Shown one piece after another: positions 1 through 8,051 of a stretch of 39,034 nucleotides of DNA. Source of the DNA: a virus. Made by a program: the position numbers and the translations under genes. The stretch's first letter is position 1. The number at the start of each line of letters is the position of its first letter. The DNA is taken from positions 1-39,034 of the IMG/VR virus record IMGVR_UViG_3300003691_000026. One strand, given 5' to 3'. The notes beneath the pieces are model-generated. The model was not told where the DNA came from, did no database searches, and saw only the letters and a list, made by a program, of their open reading frames with translations.

Positions 1-16
1 TCTTCTTCTTCTTCAT
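1..16 (-). CDS. start of an unknown gene (partial)
   Basis: An ATG at 16-14 on the minus strand opens a frame reading Met-Lys-Lys-Lys-Lys before the window ends. It lies 46 bases downstream of the gp4-like gene, and a late-promoter-like octamer at 44-51 precedes it. A lysine-rich start is all that can be seen, so no function is proposed. The CTT repeats could also be low-complexity sequence of another frame. Confidence 0.4.
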
Positions 17-43
17 ATTTGTTAACTCTTAGTTATATTATAG

Positions 44-51
44 TATTTATC
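44..51 (-). promoter_or_regulatory. late-promoter-like octamer GATAAATA
   Basis: Minus-strand GATAAATA, 28 bases before the ATG at 16. It differs from the T4 late consensus TATAAATA only at the first base, as do several other octamers in this window. It overlaps a small inverted repeat (AGTATT/AATACT). Confidence 0.4.
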
Positions 52-62
52 AATAATACTGA

Positions 63-548
63 TTAGATGTCATTTTCCGTCATTATTTTAAAACGTATGT
101 TTCTAGCATGACACCATTTCTCAGCAGCCAACCATTTCATTTGATTTACCAGAAATGTAGCATTCTCATATATTTTGGTAGACTGCTTTCTTGCTTTCGA
201 ATGACGGGTTTGTTTTAATGGTTTAATTTCAATCATTTCTTTAACTATGCCACCACTAGAATTTAAATATTCCACATAAACATCTGGGTAATAATTTGCC
301 CATTTGAATTGCTTACTGTTGAATACCGGTTTTTGATATGGTATTGCAATCTCTTCTGATGACCATTTTAATATATGGCGATTATCATCACAAAATTCGA
401 ATACTTTTAATTCCCATGATGAACGAAACTTTATATTGTTTATATTACCCATATATTTCCCTTTATTGTCCGGAATGAATAAACCTTGTTTGTATTTACT
501 TTTAGTTGTAGACCATTTAATTCTATGGGTTTTTCGTAGTCTTGTCAT
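63..548 (-). CDS. 4: head completion protein, T4 gp4-like (PD-(D/E)XK fold)
   Basis: 161 aa, close to the usual size of T4 gp4 (about 150). The family finishes DNA-filled heads before tail joining and has a TnsA/PD-(D/E)XK nuclease-like fold. The start contains the typical stretch KYKQGLFIPDNKGKYMGN (18-35), then FRSSWE (41-46). Candidate nuclease residues are Glu46, Pro88-Asp89 in YYPDVY, and Glu107-x-Lys109 in IEIKP; the QTRHSKARKQSTKIYENA stretch (113-130) is also typical. It begins 10 bases after the stop of the preceding tube-fold gene and is probably cotranscribed with it. Confidence in the family is high. Whether it cuts DNA cannot be told here. Confidence 0.88.
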   Translation of the reverse strand: MTRLRKTHRIKWSTTKSKYKQGLFIPDNKGKYMGNINNIKFRSSWELKVFEFCDDNRHILKWSSEEIAIPYQKPVFNSKQFKWANYYPDVYVEYLNSSGGIVKEMIEIKPLKQTRHSKARKQSTKIYENATFLVNQMKWLAAEKWCHARNIRFKIMTENDI

Positions 549-558
549 TAATTTACCC

Positions 559-1260
559 TTATGCTATATTGTCTACAGGTTGTTGAAATTCAGTTAATGT
601 TATATTTCCAGTATCGGATGGTCCCATACTTGAACCATCACTTTTCTCAATATGTACAGAATCATAATTAAAGTTTAATGTGATTGTTGGTGCTTCTGAA
701 ACAGTCATATCTAAATCATCCAATGTCATTGTAGTAATTTTTGGATTTAAATAATTATAATACGTTTTCTTATCACCGAAATGGTGTGTTACACGAATAT
801 ATCGCAATATCCCATGTCTATTAGTTTCTAATGCTCCTAATGATGCGGCTCCCTCTCCTTGTCCCAACTTGTCCAATATATCCGCTTGCCCTTTATCTAA
901 ATTCGCCACTGGACTAACGGTCTTTAAATAATGTTCGAATATATCATGTGCTTTATCAGTAACATCATCATATAATGTTATGGTAATTGCACCTGTATCC
1001 GATTTAACTGCAACTTTAGTTCTAAAATTATTGTAATTAACTTCATGGTACGAAATTATCGGAGATGGTCTAGTTGATGTTTTTATCCCAAAGTCCATTG
1101 CTTCCATTGCTTCGGCACCTTTGATGCCAAGTCCTGTCCGGAATGCAAATTGTACAGTAAATGCAAACTTTTGTTTTGGTGCATCACTGCCCCCAAAGTC
1201 ATCAGCGGTATCAGCAGATGCATGTATACCATTCGTCAATTTCCAGAATGATGCTCCCAT
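559..1260 (-). CDS. tail-tube-fold structural protein (gp19/gp54-type)
   Basis: 233 aa. The segment KQKFAFTVQFAFR (30-42), the later HEVNYNNFRTKVAVKSD, and AITITLYDDVTDKAHDIFEHYL resemble the tube-type proteins of marine T4-like phages, in which a tube beta-sandwich is followed by a dynein-like helix. It could be a baseplate tube initiator (gp54-like) or a second tube protein; the sequence does not separate these. Its ATG shares a base with the stop of the preceding 189-aa gene (TAATG), so translation is probably coupled. It lies between the tube gene and the gp4-like gene. Confidence is good for a tail-tube-related virion protein and low for the exact T4 counterpart. Confidence 0.62.
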   Translation of the reverse strand: MGASFWKLTNGIHASADTADDFGGSDAPKQKFAFTVQFAFRTGLGIKGAEAMEAMDFGIKTSTRPSPIISYHEVNYNNFRTKVAVKSDTGAITITLYDDVTDKAHDIFEHYLKTVSPVANLDKGQADILDKLGQGEGAASLGALETNRHGILRYIRVTHHFGDKKTYYNYLNPKITTMTLDDLDMTVSEAPTITLNFNYDSVHIEKSDGSSMGPSDTGNITLTEFQQPVDNIA

Positions 1261-1829
1261 TATAATTTTCCTCTATTAAATAAATTTGTACTAAGTTGTA
1301 TGATTTTTTTAATTCTAATCAATACATCACGTTTATATTTATTTATACTAAAGTTACCTTGTTTGATATCGACCACTATATTGTCTATCAAAAGTAAGAA
1401 CAGATCAACTAATTCTATCTCTCTATCCGCCAATGGGGTGATGATATCAAAGATTGATAAATTCTTCAGAACTATCTCACGAGACAATTCTTTACTTGCT
1501 GTTTTGAAAATGTTAGGTGTTGAATATTTAATCTGATATACTGTTTGTCTAATTGAGGATTCAACCTTTCCAGATATGACTAAACTAAGTGAACGTAATG
1601 ATCTCATCCCAGTTGATATTCTACCTTGACCTGTATCATACAATATGTCAGAGTTTTCATCATTGGTATTTGTTTCTATTGAACCAACTGTCGTATCAAA
1701 GTTTGTATTATTACTGGATATCGTCGAATTGCTTATGTTTTTTATTAAACTATTAATAGTAGTTACGAAATCCGAATCCGAATATCCATTACTGTCCTTA
1801 ATTGTTTTAACTATTTTATAATTTCTCAT
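1260..1829 (-). CDS. unknown small protein in the tail cluster
   Basis: 189 aa, no family recognised. The first 95 residues are rich in Ser, Asn and Thr and look disordered. The C-terminal half has hydrophobic helices, such as IELVDLFLLLIDNIVVDI near 138-155, and a basic end. No signal peptide is evident. It lies just past the terminator that follows the tube gene, so it depends on read-through or an unseen promoter. Its stop overlaps the next start (TAATG), suggesting joint expression with the downstream tube-fold protein. A small virion or assembly protein is the natural guess, but that is inference from position only. Confidence 0.55.
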   Translation of the reverse strand: MRNYKIVKTIKDSNGYSDSDFVTTINSLIKNISNSTISSNNTNFDTTVGSIETNTNDENSDILYDTGQGRISTGMRSLRSLSLVISGKVESSIRQTVYQIKYSTPNIFKTASKELSREIVLKNLSIFDIITPLADREIELVDLFLLLIDNIVVDIKQGNFSINKYKRDVLIRIKKIIQLSTNLFNRGKL

Positions 1830-1844
1830 ATTTTCATTACCTAC

Positions 1845-1877
1845 AAAAAAAAGAAAGACTCACTGGGAGTCTTTCTT
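1845..1877 (-). terminator. intrinsic terminator after the tail tube gene
   Basis: Perfect 11-bp stem (1851-1861 with 1867-1877), 5-base loop, then a run of T on the minus strand from the A tract at 1845-1852. It starts 22 bases after the tube stop codon. This would give a short, abundant tube transcript. Confidence 0.85.
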
Positions 1878-1898
1878 ATTAACATTACTAATATTGTC

Positions 1899-2468
1899 TT
1901 AGCAAGAACCTGCACCACCTGTCGCATTAGCTCTGATACCTGTAATAACTTGTCTAGCATGATCGAACCTAACAGTCATAGTGATTCGTACTGCTTCACT
2001 CGCGGCAAAATCTAATTCACCATAATCTGCATTTTGTATCCATGCACCTTCAAGTACCCAACATTCTAATGGGGTATCGTCACCGTCTAGCATTTCTATT
2101 TTCATCGCAAATTTATACGTTGAACCTGATAATGCTGATGGCAATCTTGGGGCTGAACCTGCACCTGTAATTTGTTGAGTCAATTCTTGTTGTGCTTGTA
2201 TCGAAGTCACAACCAATCCACCGACATCATCTTCCAATGTGATATTAATTGGTTCGAACACACTTTTACCTGCCACATACGCTTTAGAATTGTAACGATC
2301 TAAGACAACTTCTTCGTATTGTAATTTTGGTCTATCAAGCGTAACAGCTTGAACTCTCAATGGTTGTGGGTCACCCACTAAGCCTTGAAAATTAACTCTC
2401 CATTTGTGCTTTAATTTTGGCTGATAGATGCCATTACCATCGACACCTAAATCTGATACTACTGCCAT
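1899..2468 (-). CDS. 19: major tail tube protein, T4 gp19-like
   Basis: 189 aa. Tube monomers polymerise into the inner tube through which DNA passes. The N-terminal part LKHKWRVNFQGL (19-30), the central VFEPINITLEDDVGG and the C-terminal ECWVLEGAWIQNADYGELDFAASEAVRITMTVRFDHA are characteristic of gp19-type tubes (T4 gp19 is 163 aa). An AAGGAG lies 8 bases before the ATG. It has its own late-promoter-like octamer (2509-2516) and its own terminator, which fits a high-copy structural protein. In T4 it directly follows the sheath gene; here a homing endonuclease and an opposed gene lie between them. Confidence 0.88.
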   Translation of the reverse strand: MAVVSDLGVDGNGIYQPKLKHKWRVNFQGLVGDPQPLRVQAVTLDRPKLQYEEVVLDRYNSKAYVAGKSVFEPINITLEDDVGGLVVTSIQAQQELTQQITGAGSAPRLPSALSGSTYKFAMKIEMLDGDDTPLECWVLEGAWIQNADYGELDFAASEAVRITMTVRFDHARQVITGIRANATGGAGSC

Positions 2469-2508
2469 TTACATTTCTCCTTGTATATATTATTTGACTT
2501 TATGCATA

Positions 2509-2516
2509 TATTTATG
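2509..2516 (-). promoter_or_regulatory. late promoter CATAAATA (tail tube)
   Basis: Minus-strand CATAAATA 40 bases before the tube ATG, matching 7 of 8 bases of the T4 late consensus TATAAATA. It forms a divergent pair with the plus-strand octamer at 2550-2557. Confidence 0.65.
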
Positions 2517-2549
2517 TGGAACGTAAAAAATATCTAAAAAAAAAGGTGA

Positions 2550-2557
2550 GATAAATA
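2550..2557 (+). promoter_or_regulatory. late promoter candidate GATAAATA
   Basis: Plus-strand GATAAATA 34 bases before the ATG of the 237-aa gene, the same variant as at 8036-8043. It would give the divergent gene late expression. Confidence 0.55.
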
Positions 2558-2591
2558 AATAATACTATACAAATATTAATAAGAGAAAAAT

Positions 2592-3305
2592 ATGTCATTA
2601 ATCCAATTCTTAAAAGAATCAACAAATCACAGTAACGTCGTACTTCAAACATTAATTGATAATCTTGATAATGGACATGTTGACTACAGTCCAAGTAAAA
2701 TTGCAATCAATGTTGGTAGCATAATTAAAAAAAGTAAATTTTCAAATCTAACTATCGTTTTAAAAAAAGGTGCAACAACTAAAATTAAATTGGCTAAATC
2801 TAAACAATCCGGTGGGTATGTGATACTGGTGCAAGTTAAGTATGATTTACCTGAACGTAAAGAAATAGATTCATTCATAACCGACCATGATAATATATTT
2901 AAAAAACTACTAGCACAGATTGATGCATATATCAAGAGAAAAGATTTTGCCGATGCAGATGATACGGATTACGAAAAGACTAAACAAGGGAATACTGCCG
3001 AAGGATTTGAAGCAACATACCAAAAATTTACGGACAGTATTAAAGAACGTGTTGATGAATATAAGAAACTAAGTGGTCAACTTAAACAAAAGTTGGAGAT
3101 TACTAACAACGTAGCCAAAAAATCAACAACCGAACTTGCTATCAAAAATTTAAAGAAAGAAACGATAGGCAATAGTAAAGATGAGTTTGTAAGTATCGCT
3201 AGGAAATTAATTGGTGATGAATTAAAAGCATTGGATTCAACCATGAGACAGAAAATGCAAAAACGTATTGAAAGTTACTACGAACAAGTCGTTAATTCTA
3301 TATAA
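2592..3305 (+). CDS. unknown late protein with a possible capsid-targeting N-terminus
   Basis: 237 aa, no family recognised. It is a lone plus-strand gene within a minus-strand structural block, behind a late-promoter-like octamer. The first residues, MSLIQFLKE, resemble the short capsid-targeting sequence of T4 internal proteins, which the gp21 protease cuts after (I/L)-x-E; here Leu-Lys-Glu followed by Ser. The rest is hydrophilic and lysine-rich, largely helical from about residue 90, with a likely coiled coil at 150-235 (KERVDEYKKLSGQLKQKLEI). That would suit a small DNA-associated internal head protein. The idea rests on the N-terminus and expression class only. It converges directly with the endonuclease gene, with no gap between the stops. 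Confidence 0.6.
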   Translation: MSLIQFLKESTNHSNVVLQTLIDNLDNGHVDYSPSKIAINVGSIIKKSKFSNLTIVLKKGATTKIKLAKSKQSGGYVILVQVKYDLPERKEIDSFITDHDNIFKKLLAQIDAYIKRKDFADADDTDYEKTKQGNTAEGFEATYQKFTDSIKERVDEYKKLSGQLKQKLEITNNVAKKSTTELAIKNLKKETIGNSKDEFVSIARKLIGDELKALDSTMRQKMQKRIESYYEQVVNSI

Positions 3306-4865
3306 TCATTTGTTATATTCCCATACACTATTTCCACAATCATAAATTCGGTAATACCCAATAGCATGAATTGCATCAATTGTGGAATCATAGTTGTCAA
3401 CATCTTTAATTTTATGTCGCATAAATGATGCGCGATGAGTTAGTGATTTAAAATCAGAGGTATACCATGCACACGGTGGGGATAGCTTTTTAAATTTAAA
3501 TCCTAAATGTTTATACACATCACCGTAGCTCCATCGACTATTTGCATATGACACAACTTGTTCTGGACTATATTCTCTAATAAATGTTTTAAACAGTTTA
3601 GATGCAATACCGACAACACTTGTGAATTGTTTAACACAAAAACGATTTAATTCATATCCACCATTTTTTAACTTAACATAACCACCCTTATTAAATGTCA
3701 TAACTGCCACTAATATGTTGTCATTAAATGCACCATATCGTATACTTGACTTGTCTGAACCCTGTAGATGATGTTTGTTTAAAAAAATATTAGATTCACG
3801 TGCTGATATTTTTGATATTTTAGTTTTTCTAGCATATAATCTATTTGCATTACAATTCAATATCGCACTAACTCTAGATTCAACTATATCACGCTGATTA
3901 ATCCATTCATTATCAAATATTGTATATATTTTTATACCACGCGATGTTCCAAACTTTTGCTTGTTTAATAGATGGTTCTTTTCATGATATAATTCTGAAT
4001 GCCAATATATTCCACAATATTCAAACCCTATATTTAATTCAGGCAAAAAACAATCAATTTCTTTACCTGCTAATATGTTTCTATCATTTTTTATTATTTT
4101 TCCATCATATATACTTTTAACATATTCTATAAAACCCGTTTCACCTAAACTCACAAATGATGGTGGGTAACACGTTGGGCATATTTCTTTACCACCATTC
4201 TTACTATTTCTAAAAACTTGTCGCGTTCTCTGGAACGTAGTATCACATTCACCACATTCTAACTCATAATAGTAGTAATCATGTGATTTTATGATTAAAT
4301 TATCTGATTTACATTTATCCAGTATAATTGCATGATATTTGTTTCTTTTTTCTTTTGCGTTATTATTTAAAGTGTTTCTTGACTTTTCTGCATGTGCATC
4401 ACTTATAGGTTTACCCATCAACGGACTAACCCAACCATTATCTACTTTAGTCTGTATGGTGTTATTTCTTTTTTTAATAGCATCATCATTAAAATAATCA
4501 TGACCGACTAACTTTTCTGATATTTTGCGCTTAGTATCATTTGAATGAGTTTTTCCAGTATTCCAATGCACTAATGTACCATCACGATACTTCTCTTTCA
4601 TTATATGTGACTGTTTCTCTTTTTGTTCAATAGATTGCGGTTGTCCTTTATTCCACGCTGTATATGATTTGTTTCGTTTTGATTTTTCTACAGATGCTGA
4701 TTTTTTTTTTGAAACCTCTTCACACACCAAGTTAGGGGAATCATATACTTTATTATATTCTTCCATGGTCATACTATGTTTATTTTTTAAATGGGATGCA
4801 GTGACTTGCTTATAGTGTGAGCCACACACATGACAAATCACATAATCTTTATTCAATTTACTCAT
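3306..4865 (-). CDS. free-standing homing endonuclease, EDxHD/Vsr-like, with zinc fingers and NUMOD3-like repeats
   Basis: 519 aa from the ATG at 4865; a longer frame would need a TTG in the loop of the sheath terminator and is unlikely. Order: a Ros/MucR-like finger (Cys11, Cys14, His25, His30); three NUMOD3-like DNA-binding repeats around AWNKG 69, HWNTG 99 and PLMGK 148; a four-Cys ribbon (204, 207, 229, 232); and the nuclease core with EIDCFLPE (269-276) and FEYCGIYWHSE (281-291). It ends in a domain (LYARKTKI to YRIYDCGN) shared with the 558-aa endonuclease in this window. Such enzymes cut a target in rival genomes and spread by recombination. It lies between sheath and tube genes, both intact, so it is not intron-borne. 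No late promoter or clear Shine-Dalgarno precedes it. Confidence 0.8.
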   Translation of the reverse strand: MSKLNKDYVICHVCGSHYKQVTASHLKNKHSMTMEEYNKVYDSPNLVCEEVSKKKSASVEKSKRNKSYTAWNKGQPQSIEQKEKQSHIMKEKYRDGTLVHWNTGKTHSNDTKRKISEKLVGHDYFNDDAIKKRNNTIQTKVDNGWVSPLMGKPISDAHAEKSRNTLNNNAKEKRNKYHAIILDKCKSDNLIIKSHDYYYYELECGECDTTFQRTRQVFRNSKNGGKEICPTCYPPSFVSLGETGFIEYVKSIYDGKIIKNDRNILAGKEIDCFLPELNIGFEYCGIYWHSELYHEKNHLLNKQKFGTSRGIKIYTIFDNEWINQRDIVESRVSAILNCNANRLYARKTKISKISARESNIFLNKHHLQGSDKSSIRYGAFNDNILVAVMTFNKGGYVKLKNGGYELNRFCVKQFTSVVGIASKLFKTFIREYSPEQVVSYANSRWSYGDVYKHLGFKFKKLSPPCAWYTSDFKSLTHRASFMRHKIKDVDNYDSTIDAIHAIGYYRIYDCGNSVWEYNK

Positions 4866-4884
4866 ATCGTCTATTTTAACATAC

Positions 4885-4911
4885 AAAAAAAGGAGCGTCA
4901 AGCTCCTTTTT
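4885..4911 (-). terminator. intrinsic terminator after the tail sheath
   Basis: 10-bp perfect stem (4887-4896 with 4902-4911), 5-base loop, and a T run on the minus strand from the A tract at 4885-4891. It starts 24 bases after the sheath stop and separates sheath transcription from the endonuclease. Confidence 0.85.
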
Positions 4912-4934
4912 CATACTTACAATAATTTAAACAA

Positions 4935-7145
4935 TTATGCACCTACGACAATATCTCTACCACCAATATCAGCACCAGTTGTAACAACTCTTATCGGAAC
5001 ATAAATAAATTCTACCGCTTTAACTGGTTTAATAGCTACGTCAATCCATAATTCATTTCTGTCAATTCTCACTGGTGTGTTATTTGACAAGTCACAAACT
5101 GTTGCAAAATCGTATAAACCTCTACGGTCAATTAAATCAATCAAGAATGAATCAACCATTGCTTTCACATTTTCACGTGTAATAGAATCGTTTGGTTCAA
5201 ATAAGAATGGGAACAATGCTTTACGCAACGAACGTTTGATAAACTTAACAAGTCTAGAAACATTAACTCTATCTAATGCCGATGTTGCACCATATGTAGT
5301 CTTCTGTCCTAATACCATTATACCACGTCCAGTTAAAAATGTAATTGGGTTAATATTTTTAGGGAATTCATATAGTGAATCTCTAGTACCCTTATTGATA
5401 TAATCTTCAACAAAATCAGTTGGACCACCTAATGCACCACTAACATAACCAACACTTACTAAGTGAGGTGCTGTACCACGTTGGATACCTGCTGGAGCAA
5501 ACCAAACTTCTGTATCTCTATCATTTACAGCATATACTCTTAATGCAGTAGATGCACCTGTTGTCATGATATTCACACCATCAATATTTGATGTGATTCC
5601 ATGTGGGTAGTAATATGCAAGATGATAAGATGATGTCTTAGACGTTGAAGTTGCCCAATTTACTAAACCATTTGGACCAGTTGGAGCTTTATCAAATGGT
5701 GTATCACCAATAACAAATACTTCTTCATATATATCTTCGGAAAGTCTAATCATTTCATCAGATGTTTCCCAATATCCCGGACAAATTACGATGTTATATT
5801 CTAGGTTCTCACCTCTAACATTAGTTGCAGGGTCATTAATAACTGCTTGCATTTGTGTTACAATTTCTAATCTCTTAGCTGCGTCATTTGCATTTATTGC
5901 CATACTAGTAGGTAGACCAAGTGCTGTTTGTACACCACGTGAACCTAAAGATGTTCCGATTTGGAATTCAGCAGTATTATCGAAATCCATACCTGCCGCT
6001 AATAACATACCTTCTGCTTCATCAGCAGTAAATTCAGTACTAACTTCACTACCGGTAGATTGTGTATCGATTAATTCATCAACACCGTCATAACCACCAA
6101 GAATTGTAGTAAATGTGTCATCATATATATTTAATGAATTTGGACCTAATCCTGCAACTGGGTCTGCAAATTGTTCAAACAATACTACGTTTTGGAATAA
6201 TGGTAATGTTCCTGAAGGTCCATCATTTACAATTTCTATTGCAGATGTAACACCGTCCAAACCAGAAGTTATTCTGATTTTACCTTGGATTAATTCAACT
6301 GCTGTAAGTGGGTCAGTAGTTGCTACAAATAATTGTGCTTGAATTTCCGTCATTAAATCATCAAACGATTGTGCTACTGAACCTGCGAATGATACAATTA
6401 CTGTATTTACACCGCCAGTATCAACAACATCAATTTCCACACCATACACTGTAGCATCGTTTTCTAAACCAGTGAAGTCTGTTCCTTGTAAGAAACCACC
6501 AGATGTATCGAAACATACATCTTGATATCCTGCATGGTCAACTGAATGATCCATGATGAATGCATTTTCAAATGCATCTGAACTAAATGAATAAGATAAT
6601 AGTAAATCACTTAATGCTTCATCAACTAAAACTTTTAATTCATCTGCATCAACTGATGCTTTATACCCAACACTTAATGGGAATAAGTTATTTGTGTTAT
6701 TATATTCTACGATATAATCAGCAACTAAAATGTTCAAATAGTCAGCAGCTTCACCAAGTTTTCTACTCCATAGAGTTTTAATAGATGGCAAGTCATCAGC
6801 TAGATTCACATTACCACGAACAACATATGCTCGGTTACCAATTTCTAAAAATTTGTTTAGTGCGTCTAAACCGTACTCATTTCTTGCATCACCGTGATGC
6901 TGTCTACCGTCACTTGATTCTAAGAATCTTGGAACTCCGTAAAGTTCCACACTTTGTGCAATTGACGTTACTTCACGAACGACACCGTATTCAAATGTAC
7001 CTAACGCAGGGGTTAAATTATCTGGTTGTAGTTTCTCATCTGCGGTTGCAATGAATATTAATGGCACTGTTGCCTGATTTCCCGGCACATAAAACGATTC
7101 GTCTATGATTGTTACGCTTACATCTGGGCTTACTAAAGATGGCAT
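4935..7145 (-). CDS. 18: contractile tail sheath, T4 gp18-like
   Basis: 736 aa against 659 in T4. It polymerises around the tube and contracts to drive it into the cell. The N-terminus MPSLVSPDVSVTIIDES is sheath-typical. The conserved C-terminal core runs from about 590 (FPKNINPITFLTGRGIMVLGQKTT) through VNVSRLVKFIKRSLRKAL (627-644) to WIDVAIKPVKAVEFIYVPIRV (700-720). Residues about 233-318 form an inserted module resembling the flagellin/FliD 'IN' motif (SFDDLMTEIQAQL, then GKIRITSGLDGVTSAIEI); a similar module occurs in the giant protein. AAGGAG stands 7 bases before the ATG, and two tandem TATAAATA octamers precede it, suited to the high output this protein needs. Confidence 0.95.
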   Translation of the reverse strand: MPSLVSPDVSVTIIDESFYVPGNQATVPLIFIATADEKLQPDNLTPALGTFEYGVVREVTSIAQSVELYGVPRFLESSDGRQHHGDARNEYGLDALNKFLEIGNRAYVVRGNVNLADDLPSIKTLWSRKLGEAADYLNILVADYIVEYNNTNNLFPLSVGYKASVDADELKVLVDEALSDLLLSYSFSSDAFENAFIMDHSVDHAGYQDVCFDTSGGFLQGTDFTGLENDATVYGVEIDVVDTGGVNTVIVSFAGSVAQSFDDLMTEIQAQLFVATTDPLTAVELIQGKIRITSGLDGVTSAIEIVNDGPSGTLPLFQNVVLFEQFADPVAGLGPNSLNIYDDTFTTILGGYDGVDELIDTQSTGSEVSTEFTADEAEGMLLAAGMDFDNTAEFQIGTSLGSRGVQTALGLPTSMAINANDAAKRLEIVTQMQAVINDPATNVRGENLEYNIVICPGYWETSDEMIRLSEDIYEEVFVIGDTPFDKAPTGPNGLVNWATSTSKTSSYHLAYYYPHGITSNIDGVNIMTTGASTALRVYAVNDRDTEVWFAPAGIQRGTAPHLVSVGYVSGALGGPTDFVEDYINKGTRDSLYEFPKNINPITFLTGRGIMVLGQKTTYGATSALDRVNVSRLVKFIKRSLRKALFPFLFEPNDSITRENVKAMVDSFLIDLIDRRGLYDFATVCDLSNNTPVRIDRNELWIDVAIKPVKAVEFIYVPIRVVTTGADIGGRDIVVGA

Positions 7146-7165
7146 CTTTTTCTCCTTAAAAAAAT

Positions 7166-7173
7166 TATTTATA
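7166..7173 (-). promoter_or_regulatory. late promoter TATAAATA (proximal, sheath)
   Basis: Exact T4 late consensus on the minus strand, 20 bases before the sheath ATG. Transcripts from it would have a leader just long enough to hold the AAGGAG ribosome site. Confidence 0.65.
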
Positions 7174-7184
7174 TTCTATAGTAT

Positions 7185-7192
7185 TATTTATA
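7185..7192 (-). promoter_or_regulatory. late promoter TATAAATA (distal, sheath)
   Basis: Second exact TATAAATA on the minus strand, 19 bases upstream of the first. With its upstream flank it forms CATCCGTTATAAATA, identical over 15 bases to the site before the giant gene (17669-17683). Confidence 0.78.
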
Positions 7193-7220
7193 ACGGATGT
7201 ATTATAAATTATTTAATTCA

Positions 7221-8009
7221 TTAATTCTCTGGCATATCCAAGTCATCAATATTAATTAAAAAATCATCTGTTGTTGTATTTTGGTTCATATCACATACTG
7301 CATCATCTACGGTAGTTGCTCCGGAGATTGCTTCAAGTCTTAACTTGATTTTATTAACTATATTCGTTTTCAGATTAGCAGGTTGCGATAACCAAATCGG
7401 CATTTTAAATGCTAAGTTAGTAGTTATTAATCTCTTAGTCGTTCCAGTTGGGTGATTCTGTTCCAATGCTATATCCATTAACTCAACAACTGTTATCTTC
7501 GTCCAATCTAAACTATCATCAGATGTTTGAATTTGTAACGTAGGGTCAAATAATACTAATACCTGTTCCAATAATTGCATATGTTGTTTTTGATTTGAAA
7601 CATATAACGATAATTCCATATTTAATTGATATGGTGTTGGTGTACGCTTAACTGTATTAATTAAATCATCTGGCATTGCACCACCACGACGCAGTGAAAC
7701 ATTACGTTGAATAGCACCTGTACCCTTTCTTCTCTCTGGGGCTAAAAACAGTCCTGTCATATGCGCAGACATCATTGGTAATCGCAACATTTTATTTTGT
7801 GTATTTTCACTTATTATGTGGTCAACTACTCTATCAGATGATGCATATCTAATCGGTACACGCACTAAATTTGTATCAGACGGTACACCACTTTTACCAA
7901 ATTCTACACGCAGTCCCACAAATATTGCCATAAATTGAATAAAGTATCGTTCAAGTTGCTCTGAGTAAAAGTAATTACTCAGAGATGTATCATGTAATTT
8001 TTCTGTCAT
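7221..8009 (-). CDS. 15: tail terminator/sheath stabiliser, T4 gp15-like
   Basis: 262 aa; T4 gp15 is 272 aa. The hexameric protein caps the finished tail and offers the surface for head joining. The family pattern is clear: NYFYSEQLERYFIQFMAIF (13-31), VRVPIRYASSDR (45-56), then TPTPYQLNMELSLYVSNQKQHMQLLEQVLVLFDP (123-156), which parallels the PSPIKMIYELSIFTR and QILPYFQP region of T4 gp15. The acidic tail is family-typical. An AGGAA lies just before the ATG, and a GATAAATA octamer stands 26 bases upstream, in the 42-base gap after the giant gene. Confidence 0.88.
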   Translation of the reverse strand: MTEKLHDTSLSNYFYSEQLERYFIQFMAIFVGLRVEFGKSGVPSDTNLVRVPIRYASSDRVVDHIISENTQNKMLRLPMMSAHMTGLFLAPERRKGTGAIQRNVSLRRGGAMPDDLINTVKRTPTPYQLNMELSLYVSNQKQHMQLLEQVLVLFDPTLQIQTSDDSLDWTKITVVELMDIALEQNHPTGTTKRLITTNLAFKMPIWLSQPANLKTNIVNKIKLRLEAISGATTVDDAVCDMNQNTTTDDFLINIDDLDMPEN

Positions 8010-8035
8010 ATCATGTTTCCTATATTAATCTTAAT

Positions 8036-8043
8036 TATTTATC
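8036..8043 (-). promoter_or_regulatory. late promoter candidate GATAAATA (gp15-like gene)
   Basis: Minus-strand octamer in the 42-base gap between the giant gene stop and the gp15-like ATG. It would let the tail terminator be expressed without reading through the 9.6-kb giant gene. Confidence 0.55.
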
Positions 8044-8051
8044 ATTACCGT

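Noticed and set aside
4866-4901. N-terminal extension of the first endonuclease (12 residues from a TTG)
   Set aside because: The TTG lies in the loop of the sheath terminator hairpin, and the conserved zinc-finger part starts right after the ATG at 4865.
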